Shown here piece by piece: positions 8,119 to 14,978 of a stretch of 16,675 nt of DNA (its first letter is position 1; each line of letters begins with the position of its first letter). Under the pieces are notes generated by a model, which saw nothing but the letters and a program-made list of their open reading frames with translations, ran no database searches and was not told where the DNA came from. The translations under genes and the position numbers were made by a program. The stretch comes from BJGO01 sp964640655 (GTDB lineage Bacteria; Bacteroidota; Bacteroidia; Chitinophagales; UBA10324). The DNA is taken from positions 1-16,675 of the forward strand of contig CAZXFT010000032.1 in the NCBI GenBank assembly GCA_964640655.1, written 5' to 3'.

Positions 8119-10503
8119 ATGCGATTATTCCTGATACTTTTCTTACTGTGCATTTCTATAGCGGCACAGTCGCAACAACACACGATCAGTGGGTACATCA
8201 GCGATGCCAAAACCGGAGAGCGCCTCATTGGCGCCAATGTTTTTGAGCCTTCGCTTAAAATCGGGGCCACTACAAATTCTTACGGCTTCTACAGCATCAG
8301 CCTTCCTGCGACGGACAGTATAAGACTGTTTGTGAGTTATGTGGGTTTTCAAAGCCAGATCATCCGCTTGCAGCTGAAGAAAGATGAAAGCATCAACATC
8401 AATCTGCAACACTCGGTAACGCTCAGCGAAGTGGTCATCACCTCGTCTCGCACCGAACAGATTCAAGATCGTACACAAATGAGCCGCATTGATTTGCCCA
8501 TGGAAAAATTAAAAACCATTCCTATGTTCATGGGTGAGACCGATATTCTCAAAGCTATTCAGCTTTTACCTGGTGTGCAAAGCGGCGGTGAAGGCGGCAG
8601 CGGACTTTATGTGAGAGGCGGTGGTCCCGACCAAAATTTAATCTTGCTCGATGGCGCTCCGGTCTATAATGTGTCGCATCTTTTCGGCTTTTTCAGTGTG
8701 TTCAATGCCGATGCCATTAAGAATGTATCGCTTTTTATGGGAGGTTTTCCTGCACGTTACGGTGGTCGCCTCAGCAGCGTCATAGACATCACTATGAAGG
8801 AAGGGAATATGAAAAAGCTGAGCGGCTCGGCAGGCATTGGTCTCATTGCCAGCCGCCTGATGCTCGAAGGACCTATCAAAAAGGACAAAGGTTCGTTCAT
8901 CGTTTCAGGTCGCCGCACGTATGTGGATTTATTATTATCTCCGCTCATCAAAGCGGCCAGCGATGGTCAAGCTACTGCAGGATATTATTTCTGGGATGTG
9001 AATGCCAAGGCCAATTACATATTGGGTAGCAAAGACCGTGTTTACCTGAGTTTATATGGCGGCCGCGACCGTTTCTATGCACGTTCTAATTACGATTATA
9101 GTTATGGCGGAGTGGAATACACACAGCGCGACAACTACGGCATCGAATGGGGCAACTACACCTCTACCCTTCGCTGGAATCATCAGTTCAATAATAAATT
9201 ATTTGCCAATACCAGTCTGATATTCTCCGACTTTCGTTTTATAGTGGATGCCACCCTGAAAGAAACTCAGGACGATGGATTTAATAAAACTTCGAATGAG
9301 TATAAGTTAAAATATCTCTCCGGCATCAGAGACCAGAGCGCCAAAATCGATTTCGACTACTATGCCGGAAGCAAACATCTGGTCCGTTTCGGTGCGGGGT
9401 ATATCTATCACACTTTTACCACAGGTACGGTACAGTTCAACCTCAGGGAAGGAAATGCATACAACTACGACACCACCTTTGGCAACAAGCCCATATACTC
9501 TCACGAATTTTATGCTTATATGGAAGACGACTGGCAAATAACATCCTTGCTCAAGATTAATCCGGGCCTGCGTTGGTCAGGGAACATGGTGCAGGGTACT
9601 TTTTTTCAGATGCCCGAGCCGCGCATCAGTGCTCGCTATCTTTTAAACGAGAACAGCAGCATCAAAGCCAGCTTTGTAATGATGCAGCAATACTTACACC
9701 TGCTCACTAACAGCAGTGTGGGTTTGCCTACAGACCTCTGGGTTCCGGCAACGTCGCGCATCAGGCCGCAGCGTAGTTGGCAACCGGCACTGGGATACTC
9801 GCGCAGTTTCAAAAAGTATGAACAGGATTTTGAATTCACCACCGAGGTGTATTATAAAGAAATGAATAATGTAATTGATTACTTAGGTGGGGCCAACTTT
9901 TTGAATACTGCCGAAAGCTGGGAGAACAAGGTGGATGCCGGAAAGGGCTGGGCATACGGTCTAGAATTGTTTTTGCAAAAGAAAACAGGCCGCCTGAACG
10001 GATGGGTGGGATACACGCTCAGTTACAGTCGCCGACGCTTCCCTAATATCAACTTTGGCGAAACTTTCCCTTATAAGTACGACCGTCGCCACGATCTGGA
10101 GATAGTTCTTGAACGCAAGATGAGCGATAAGTTCAGTCTCGGCTTCACATGGGTGTTTGGCACGGGCAATGCCATCACACTACCTATCGGTCAATATAAT
10201 GTACCCAATAATCCTTTGGCACTTGCAAACGGACTTGAATATTACTACGGTGGTAGTACCGAGTATTACGGAAGTAAAAATTCGTTCCGTATGAAGCCAT
10301 ACCATCGCTTGGATATTGGATTTAACTGGTTTGGCGGAAAGAAAAAACGCAAAGATCAACTCAACTTCTCGCTGTACAATGCATACAGCAGGTTGAATCC
10401 ATATTTCTATTACATCGGATACAGTCAAACCGGCGATAAACAAGTACGCTCCATAAGTCTGTTTCCAATCATTCCTTCAATTTCCTATAACGTCAGTTTC
10501 TAA
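8119..10503 (+). CDS. TonB-dependent outer-membrane receptor with carboxypeptidase-regulatory-like N-terminal domain
   Basis: This 794-residue protein should import an unknown ligand across the outer membrane using TonB energy. Residues 1-19 are a signal peptide (MRLFLILFLLCISIAAQSQ). Residues about 20-105 are a CarboxypepD_reg-like domain (HTISGYISDAKTGERLIGAN, later SYVGF). The plug follows at about 115-235, with LLPGVQSGGEGG, LYVRGGGPDQN, LLDGAPVYN and GGFPARYGGRLSSVI, all standard plug motifs. The remainder is a 22-strand-type barrel ending in a terminal Phe (SYNVSF). It lacks the features that mark SusC-type glycan receptors, and its partner is DUF4249 and not SusD. The next gene starts 3 bases after its stop, so the two are co-transcribed. 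Base composition looks more GC-rich than the surface gene and the TapB-like gene. Confidence 0.93.
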   Translation: MRLFLILFLLCISIAAQSQQHTISGYISDAKTGERLIGANVFEPSLKIGATTNSYGFYSISLPATDSIRLFVSYVGFQSQIIRLQLKKDESININLQHSVTLSEVVITSSRTEQIQDRTQMSRIDLPMEKLKTIPMFMGETDILKAIQLLPGVQSGGEGGSGLYVRGGGPDQNLILLDGAPVYNVSHLFGFFSVFNADAIKNVSLFMGGFPARYGGRLSSVIDITMKEGNMKKLSGSAGIGLIASRLMLEGPIKKDKGSFIVSGRRTYVDLLLSPLIKAASDGQATAGYYFWDVNAKANYILGSKDRVYLSLYGGRDRFYARSNYDYSYGGVEYTQRDNYGIEWGNYTSTLRWNHQFNNKLFANTSLIFSDFRFIVDATLKETQDDGFNKTSNEYKLKYLSGIRDQSAKIDFDYYAGSKHLVRFGAGYIYHTFTTGTVQFNLREGNAYNYDTTFGNKPIYSHEFYAYMEDDWQITSLLKINPGLRWSGNMVQGTFFQMPEPRISARYLLNENSSIKASFVMMQQYLHLLTNSSVGLPTDLWVPATSRIRPQRSWQPALGYSRSFKKYEQDFEFTTEVYYKEMNNVIDYLGGANFLNTAESWENKVDAGKGWAYGLELFLQKKTGRLNGWVGYTLSYSRRRFPNINFGETFPYKYDRRHDLEIVLERKMSDKFSLGFTWVFGTGNAITLPIGQYNVPNNPLALANGLEYYYGGSTEYYGSKNSFRMKPYHRLDIGFNWFGGKKKRKDQLNFSLYNAYSRLNPYFYYIGYSQTGDKQVRSISLFPIIPSISYNVSF

Positions 10504-10506
10504 AAT

Positions 10507-11343
10507 ATGAAAAACATATTCTTCATTATCGTCATTGTATTTTTCAGTTCCTGCGACCGACAGATCATTATAGATCTGGGCACACCACCGCGTCGCTTAG
10601 TGATGTCGTGCACCCTCGATGCCGATTCGCTTGTTAATATCCACGTGAACAGAAGCGTGAGCAGTCTCGACAGAACCGGTCCTATCTCGGTAACCAATGC
10701 CAAGGTGGAGCTTTATGAAAACGATGTACTGCTTGAAACACTCAACAATGGCAACGCAGGTTATTACCTATTCAGTGTAAAACCGGAACCTGGAAAAAAT
10801 TATCGCGTTAACTGCAGCTACGAAAACTATGAGAGTATCACCGCACAAACCACATTACCCTTTCCTGTGGAGATTGTAAGCACCACTATAGACACCATCG
10901 GAATTGTCACACAATTTGGCGAAACAGTGAACTTAAAACTTACCATAAACGACCCCGCCAACGAAAGCAATTATTATATGATTAAATTAATGTATCGCGA
11001 TACGTTGAACTTTTACAACTATCCGGTATATCTCACCTCCGCCGATCCCTTATTCAATCAAACTGATGAATTCGTATTCGACGACATCACATTCAACGGA
11101 AAGCAACGCACATTTACTTTCAGCATGGACAAACCTGAGTTTCAATTTCAGCCTATCGGAAACTATGTGTTCGAATTACACCATCTCAATTACGATGCTT
11201 ATCAGTTTGTGGTAACATTTAACCGATATATGAATAACTATAGCAATCCTTTTGCAGAACCTATTCAGGTGTACAGCAACGTAAGTAGTCAAATGGGGCA
11301 ATTGTCAGGTCGCGCACTGAGCAGTAAACCCTTATCGCCATAA
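10507..11343 (+). CDS. DUF4249-type lipoprotein, partner of the TonB-dependent receptor
   Basis: This 278-residue protein starts with a lipoprotein signal: MKNIFFIIVIVFFSSC, with Cys16 as the likely lipidated residue. The mature part fits the DUF4249 family, with an early strand RRLVMSCTLDADS, then VTNAKVELYENDVLLE, GYYLF, PGKNYRV, and late FELHHLNYDAYQF followed by a PFAEPIQVYSNV stretch. DUF4249 genes in Bacteroidota commonly sit directly after TonB-dependent receptors of this type, as here (3-base gap), so a surface or periplasmic accessory role in uptake is inferred; no biochemical function is established to my knowledge. The C-terminus (LSGRALSSKPLSP) is short for the family, which may be natural. 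Its stop is 2 bases from the stop of the convergent TapB-like gene. Confidence 0.85.
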   Translation: MKNIFFIIVIVFFSSCDRQIIIDLGTPPRRLVMSCTLDADSLVNIHVNRSVSSLDRTGPISVTNAKVELYENDVLLETLNNGNAGYYLFSVKPEPGKNYRVNCSYENYESITAQTTLPFPVEIVSTTIDTIGIVTQFGETVNLKLTINDPANESNYYMIKLMYRDTLNFYNYPVYLTSADPLFNQTDEFVFDDITFNGKQRTFTFSMDKPEFQFQPIGNYVFELHHLNYDAYQFVVTFNRYMNNYSNPFAEPIQVYSNVSSQMGQLSGRALSSKPLSP

Positions 11344-11345
11344 AA

Positions 11346-12044
11346 TTAGTTCACCGAGCGCAGCACCATAGTGCTCACCAACTTATTGCTCTTGTTATAG
11401 GTTTCAGATTTAACCAACCCGATACCGTTACTCCACCACTCCACAGTAGATGTTTCGATAGGTATACCCATACCCAATGTCTTGATCATAAAATAACCAT
11501 TAGCGCTAATCTTAGTGCAATTATAGTTGCCTGATTCGGTCTGCACACTTTCGGGAGCTAAGGTCTTACGGTTAAAAATTTTGGAGGTGATGTTCGCAAA
11601 TTCATTATCACTTTTATCATATACTCGCAGAAAGAGCAATGCATCCTGCAATGGAGTACCTTCTGATATATTATTTGGAAAATCTAGATACGATGCCTCA
11701 CCCACTACCGACATATCTTTATAAGCATTCATAGAATTTGGATTCAAGGTTGAGTGCATGTCAATACTAAAAGAATTGCCGTCGCATTTATAACTTACTT
11801 CATTTGTTGAAACCACTTTACCTTTGATATCAATGTTTTCTATCACCACCATAGCAGTGTTGGGGGTAGAAGTTGTGTTCACTTCTTTAAAATAATATTT
11901 CACAGTAGCGGTTGGTTTACCCTGTGCATTCGTCATATCATACAACAGTGTACGACCTTGCACAAAAGGCATCATAACGCATTGCGCCTGAGAAAATGAA
12001 ATGCCTGCGTTAAGCAAAAACAAAGAGAGGATGATTTTTTTCAT
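11346..12044 (-). CDS. Secreted TapB/DUF3108-like protein of unknown function
   Basis: This is 232 residues. The frame extends to 12107, overlapping the rluE stop, but the ATG at 12044 begins a clear signal peptide (MKKIILSLFLLNAGISFSQAQ) and lies 21 bases after a good promoter box, so I choose it. The mature chain resembles the TapB/DUF3108-like family: an early GRTLLYDMTNAQGK, a central MNAYKDMSVVGE and FPNNISEGTPL, then SGNYNCTKISANGYFMIKT, and near the end STVEWWSNGIGLVKSETYNK. This family is predicted to be a periplasmic or outer-membrane-associated beta-rich protein; no reaction is known. It follows rluE on the same strand with a 59-base gap that holds its own promoter. Confidence 0.8.
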   Translation of the reverse strand: MKKIILSLFLLNAGISFSQAQCVMMPFVQGRTLLYDMTNAQGKPTATVKYYFKEVNTTSTPNTAMVVIENIDIKGKVVSTNEVSYKCDGNSFSIDMHSTLNPNSMNAYKDMSVVGEASYLDFPNNISEGTPLQDALLFLRVYDKSDNEFANITSKIFNRKTLAPESVQTESGNYNCTKISANGYFMIKTLGMGIPIETSTVEWWSNGIGLVKSETYNKSNKLVSTMVLRSVN

Positions 12045-12065
12045 GGGATGTGAATTGAACTCAAA

Positions 12066-12097
12066 CAAAAGTACGTTCAATTTGAATGACGCTTCAA
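12066..12097 (-). promoter_or_regulatory. Bacteroidota-type promoter for the TapB-like gene
   Basis: On the minus strand TTG (12097-12095), a 21-base spacer and TACTTTTG (12073-12066), a perfect match to TAnnTTTG. The box ends 21 bases before the ATG at 12044, which would give a 5' leader of about 14 bases. It lies in the gap between rluE and this gene. It is the best promoter match in the window. Confidence 0.6.
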
Positions 12098-12103
12098 TCA
12101 ACT

Positions 12104-12709
12104 TCAACGATGCTTGATAAAACCCTTAGTGCTGATATTCAAGAGTTCATAGAATGTTGTGCGCTCGTATTCGCGCACCTCTCCGGGTTCTAGGTCATCT
12201 ATGGTTAATTGTTCAAATCCCGTTCTGATAAGTCTGAGCACCGGAAAACCGACAGCAGCAAACATGCGCCGCACCTGTCGGTTCTTTCCCTCGGTGATGC
12301 GTATCTCCATCCAGGTGTGCGTATCATGTTTAGTATAGTTAACGGGTGGGATTCTTTCTTCGGGGCTAAAATTTTCAAGCACACTTACTTGAGCAGGAAG
12401 CGTTTGATGTTTCACGCCTTTCAGGTTAAGCGTAATTCCTCGTTGTAGTATACCTATGGATTCATTGTTTGGTCTACCTTCTACAAGTGCTGAGTATATT
12501 TTTTGCTTTCTACTCTCGGGATCCAGAAGCATTTTATTCAACGACTTATCATTGGTTAGTATGAGCAACCCTTCACTGTCATGATCTAACCTTCCGATAG
12601 GATAAACATCCTTGGGAAAATCAAAAACGTCTGAGAGCACGTCATGACCTGCCTCACGAGTAAATTGCGAAAGCATGCCATAAGGTTTATTTAAAGAATA
12701 GTATTTCAT
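12104..12709 (-). CDS. rluE: 23S rRNA pseudouridine synthase E (RsuA/RluB/RluE family)
   Basis: At 201 residues it is close to E. coli RluE, which makes the pseudouridine at position 2457 of 23S rRNA. The N-terminus MKYYSLNKPYGMLSQFT is the normal family start, and there is no S4 domain. The catalytic motif GRLDHDSEGLLILTND includes the nucleophile Asp42. Further family motifs are KIYSALVEG (substrate strand), LPAQV, TWMEIRITEGKNRQVRRM and VGFPVLRLIR, the conserved C-terminal RNA-binding and active-site segment. Assignment to RluE over RluB or RluF rests on the missing S4 domain and the RIPP plus EGKNRQVRR arrangement. A terminator for the upstream gene ends right at its start codon and I see no promoter box of its own, so its expression may depend on readthrough. 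Confidence 0.88.
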   Translation of the reverse strand: MKYYSLNKPYGMLSQFTREAGHDVLSDVFDFPKDVYPIGRLDHDSEGLLILTNDKSLNKMLLDPESRKQKIYSALVEGRPNNESIGILQRGITLNLKGVKHQTLPAQVSVLENFSPEERIPPVNYTKHDTHTWMEIRITEGKNRQVRRMFAAVGFPVLRLIRTGFEQLTIDDLEPGEVREYERTTFYELLNISTKGFIKHR

Positions 12710-12710
12710 A

Positions 12711-12744
12711 AAAAAATAAGGGATGCACCTTATGGTACATCCCT
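12711..12744 (-). terminator. Intrinsic terminator of the 236-residue barrel gene, abutting the rluE start
   Basis: AGGGATG at 12719-12725 pairs with CATCCCT at 12738-12744; inside, after one mismatch, ACC pairs with GGT around a TTAT loop. On the minus strand the stem is followed by TTATTTTTTT, the classic U tract, which runs straight into the rluE ATG at 12709. It lies 24 bases after the stop of the upstream barrel gene. Confidence 0.85.
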
Positions 12745-12768
12745 CTTAAGCAATTTATGTAGACTTAA

Positions 12769-13479
12769 TTAAAAGAATACAGTAACTGTAATCGTGCCGC
12801 TACCTGAAGTTCCTAGACCACCTGAAGATGATTTAGAATCATTTTTTGTAGTTGTAGTAGTTATGCCTGTGCCTTCCACTGTGGTTTCACCGCCTTTAGA
12901 AGAACTTCTAAAGAAGCCCCAACCAAATTCGCCACCTACTGCAAAATTCTGAGCAAAGAAATATTGGAATCCAACAACAGGAGTTAATCCAATAGACATT
13001 CCTTTAGAATTTTTAACAGTAGTTTGCATGAAGTCGCCATTTTTATCATTTGCATCAAAGGTGCTATCTGCATTAACAACTTCTGAGCGATTCACTATTT
13101 TACCTCCACCGCTGTTACCAATTGATAAATCAATACCAAAGTATGGGTTTAGACGGTCTGTACCGGTAAAGTTTTTTTGAGCACCAATAGATAATGAGTA
13201 GTTCATACCATTTGTTTTGGTTGAAGTTAATATTCCACCTTGTGTGTTCTCAGAGTTAGTACTTCCTGAAGTTAGGTTTAAGTTAATGCGAGCCCAAAGA
13301 TTGTTGGCCAAAGCATAACGGAAACCAACTGTACCAGAAGACAGCGGCTGCAGATTAACCGTTTGTAACCCGGTTATGCCAAAAGTGATACCGTAATTAC
13401 CTTCCTCAGGTTTATACTGAGCGAAAAGTGTACTTACACAAAGGGTAAGTAGTGAGAGAGTGAGTAGTGTTTTTTTCAT
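12769..13479 (-). CDS. Small outer-membrane beta-barrel protein (function unknown)
   Basis: This 236-residue protein begins with a signal peptide (MKKTLLTLSLLTLCVSTLFAQ). The mature chain has barrel strands such as YGITFGITGLQTVNL, GTVGFRYALANNLWARINL, YSLSIGAQKNF, LNPYFGIDLSIG and VGGEFGWGFF, and ends in Phe-Phe (TVTVFF), a typical outer-membrane assembly signal. Long low-complexity stretches rich in Ser, Thr and Gly lie between the last strands and are probably surface loops. It resembles the generic outer-membrane beta-barrel domain group of Bacteroidota; no ligand can be named. It has its own promoter and terminator, so it is a single-gene unit inserted, in position, between the rplK terminator and rluE. 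Confidence 0.85.
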   Translation of the reverse strand: MKKTLLTLSLLTLCVSTLFAQYKPEEGNYGITFGITGLQTVNLQPLSSGTVGFRYALANNLWARINLNLTSGSTNSENTQGGILTSTKTNGMNYSLSIGAQKNFTGTDRLNPYFGIDLSIGNSGGGKIVNRSEVVNADSTFDANDKNGDFMQTTVKNSKGMSIGLTPVVGFQYFFAQNFAVGGEFGWGFFRSSSKGGETTVEGTGITTTTTKNDSKSSSGGLGTSGSGTITVTVFF

Positions 13480-13497
13480 GAGTTAAATTGTTTAGTG

Positions 13498-13529
13498 CAT
13501 AGATACTGAAAGTGATGAAAGCGTTGCAA
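13498..13529 (-). promoter_or_regulatory. Candidate promoter for the 236-residue barrel gene
   Basis: On the minus strand TTG (13529-13527), a 21-base spacer and TATCTATG (13505-13498), one mismatch from TAnnTTTG. The box ends 18 bases before the ATG at 13479. Spacer length equals that of the promoter at 12066-12097. It sits just after the rplK terminator. Confidence 0.5.
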
Positions 13530-13544
13530 GGGTAATAAAATAAC

Positions 13545-13568
13545 AATGCACCCCGGGGGAGGTGCATT
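13545..13568 (-). terminator. Intrinsic terminator after rplK
   Basis: AATGCACC (13545-13552) and GGTGCATT (13561-13568) form a perfect 8-bp stem with an 8-base loop. On the minus strand it is followed by the U-rich TTGTTATTTTATTA, and on the plus strand the flank is not T-rich. It lies 34 bases beyond the rplK stop and should end the tuf-secE-nusG-rplK transcript. Confidence 0.75.
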
Positions 13569-13602
13569 ATCATAAAATTAGGACAATTTTTTTATCTGTT
13601 AC

Positions 13603-14043
13603 TTAAGCCCAGGGAGCTTTACCATCAACATTCAAACCCATACTGCGTGCTGTTCCGGCCACCATTTTCATAGCAGATTCGATGGTAAAGCAATTCAGGT
13701 CAGGCATCTTGTCTTCAGCTATAGTTTTAATCTGATCCCAGGTAACTGAGCCTACCTTATTACGATTCGAGATGGCAGAGCCTTTCTGAATCTTGGCTGC
13801 TTCCATTAATTGGATTGCTGCCGGAGGAGTCTTAATTACAAAATCAAACGATTTGTCTTTGTAAACAGTAAGTACCACAGGTAAAACTTTGCCCATTTTG
13901 TCCTGCGTACGTGCATTAAACTGTTTACAAAATTCCATGATGTTAACACCTTTAGCACCCAGTGCCGGGCCTATTGGTGGTGCAGGATTGGCTTGGCCGC
14001 CTTTGACCTGCAATTTGACGTAAGTTTCAATTTCTTTTGCCAT
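13603..14043 (-). CDS. rplK: 50S ribosomal protein L11
   Basis: At 146 residues this is normal length. L11 binds the GTPase-associated region of 23S rRNA and supports factor-dependent GTP hydrolysis. Visible signatures are the N-terminal YVKLQVKGGQANPAPPIGPA with GAKGVNIMEFCKQFN (the proline-rich hinge region) and the C-terminal rRNA-binding domain with FVIKTPPA and the conserved GTARSMGLNVDG ending. It starts 4 bases after the nusG stop and is the last gene of the cluster; the usual next gene, rplA (L1), is not here. Confidence 0.98.
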   Translation of the reverse strand: MAKEIETYVKLQVKGGQANPAPPIGPALGAKGVNIMEFCKQFNARTQDKMGKVLPVVLTVYKDKSFDFVIKTPPAAIQLMEAAKIQKGSAISNRNKVGSVTWDQIKTIAEDKMPDLNCFTIESAMKMVAGTARSMGLNVDGKAPWA

Positions 14044-14047
14044 ATTG

Positions 14048-14596
14048 TTATTGTTGTTTTTCTACTTGAACATAATTTAATTCGACAGGTGTTTTTCTGC
14101 CAAATATTTTTACGGTAACCTTTAACTTCTTTTTTTCTTCATTCACTTCTTCTACTAAACCAAGGAAGTCATTGAAAGGTCCGTCAATAATTTTTACTGT
14201 TTCACCAGCATGATATGGATCCAAAGCACGCGAATCGTCCATTTGCATGTCGTCCACTTTACCTAAAATTCGATTCACTTCCGACTGGCGCAATGCTTGT
14301 GGTTTAGCATCACCTAAAAAGTTAATTACGCCGGTTACATTACGTACACTTTGCATCATTTCAGGTGTAAAGCGTTTTTCATCAGCTTCCATCAGAATAT
14401 AACCCGGATAAATATTGCGTTCCGATGCTACTTTCTTTCCGTTTTTAATCTTATAAATCTTTTCCATAGGAACCAAAACCTGAGCTATGATTTCATTCCA
14501 TTTAGAGCGTGAAACCTCTAAGTCAATGTAATCTTTTGTTTTGCGTTCCTTGCCACTAATTACCCGCAGCACATACCATTTTTTTTCGTCGCTCAT
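14048..14596 (-). CDS. nusG: Transcription termination/antitermination factor NusG
   Basis: This 182-residue protein has the NGN domain first (KKWYVLRVISGKERKT near the start, later YPGYILMEAD and VRNVTGVINFLG) and a C-terminal KOW domain from about 126 (VKIIDGPFNDFLGLVEEV). NusG binds RNA polymerase and links it to the ribosome or Rho. The order secE-nusG-rplK with short gaps (12 and 4 bases) is the usual operon, which confirms identity. Confidence 0.97.
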   Translation of the reverse strand: MSDEKKWYVLRVISGKERKTKDYIDLEVSRSKWNEIIAQVLVPMEKIYKIKNGKKVASERNIYPGYILMEADEKRFTPEMMQSVRNVTGVINFLGDAKPQALRQSEVNRILGKVDDMQMDDSRALDPYHAGETVKIIDGPFNDFLGLVEEVNEEKKKLKVTVKIFGRKTPVELNYVQVEKQQ

Positions 14597-14608
14597 TTCG
14601 GATTATTA

Positions 14609-14800
14609 TTAGAATGCTTTGTAATAAGTGGACATCAGAAAATTGCTCGATGCATCCATCAGCAACACAACAACACCAATAAGCACTGCTGCAACCGATA
14701 CGATGATTGCGCTGTTTTGCAACTCATCCCAGGTAGGCCAGCTTACTTTGGTCATCAGTTCCTGATAGCTTTCTTTTATAAAGGCATTAAATTTTTCCAT
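14609..14800 (-). CDS. secE: Preprotein translocase subunit SecE
   Basis: This is 63 residues, the short single-helix form of SecE. The amphipathic segment KESYQELMTKVSWPTWDELQ carries the SecE hallmark (K-x-SWP), followed by one membrane helix (SAIIVSVAAVLIGVVVLLMD). SecE clamps SecY in the inner-membrane translocon. The frame runs 16 codons upstream, but that part reads through the tRNA-Trp 3' end (giving a typical artefact RISPPVP); the ATG at 14800 is the proper start. Confidence 0.95.
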   Translation of the reverse strand: MEKFNAFIKESYQELMTKVSWPTWDELQNSAIIVSVAAVLIGVVVLLMDASSNFLMSTYYKAF

Positions 14801-14815
14801 CTTCTTAAGTTTTAT

Positions 14816-14889
14816 TGGCACGGGTGGAGAGATTCGAACTCCCATCAAAGGTTTTGGAGACCTCTATTCTGCCATTGAACTACACCCGT
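14816..14889 (-). tRNA. trpT: tRNA-Trp (anticodon CCA)
   Basis: On the minus strand the acceptor ACGGGTG pairs with CACCCGT, the anticodon loop CTCCAAA gives CCA, and the T arm has TTCGAAT. The discriminator is G and the 3' CCA is encoded in the DNA (14818-14816), unlike the other tRNAs here. Its place between tuf and secE is conserved in many bacteria. Confidence 0.95.
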
Positions 14890-14924
14890 AATTTTAATTG
14901 TTTTTGGTATTCCGTTAGAATAAA

Positions 14925-14959
14925 AGTAGCAAGTACAGTATATCACCATACTTGCTACT
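14925..14959 (-). terminator. Perfect 11-bp hairpin after tuf: terminator or attenuator
   Basis: AGTAGCAAGTA (14925-14935) and TACTTGCTACT (14949-14959) form an uninterrupted 11-bp stem with a 13-base loop. On the minus strand it is followed by TTTTATTC. It lies 19 bases beyond the tuf stop. It could reduce transcription into tRNA-Trp-secE-nusG-rplK compared with tuf, or act as a processing or 3'-end stabilising structure. No separate promoter for tRNA-Trp is evident, so some readthrough is expected. Confidence 0.65.
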
Positions 14960-14978
14960 ACATTTATTCATTCATTAA

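Noticed and set aside
11281..11343. Possible frameshift at the DUF4249 C-terminus because of its unusual short end
   Set aside because: The other frame hits a stop quickly and gives no family-like sequence, so a natural short end is simpler.
11358..11375. Hairpin AGCAC-CATA-GTGCT near the convergent gene ends
   Set aside because: The stem is only 5 bp, lies inside the coding end of the TapB-like gene, and has no T tract on either strand.
12045..12107. Longer start of the TapB-like protein overlapping the rluE stop
   Set aside because: It would bury the signal peptide 21 residues in and lies upstream of or across the good promoter box.
14801..14848. Longer SecE start
   Set aside because: The extra codons read through the tRNA-Trp 3' end; SecE normally begins at the MEKF position.
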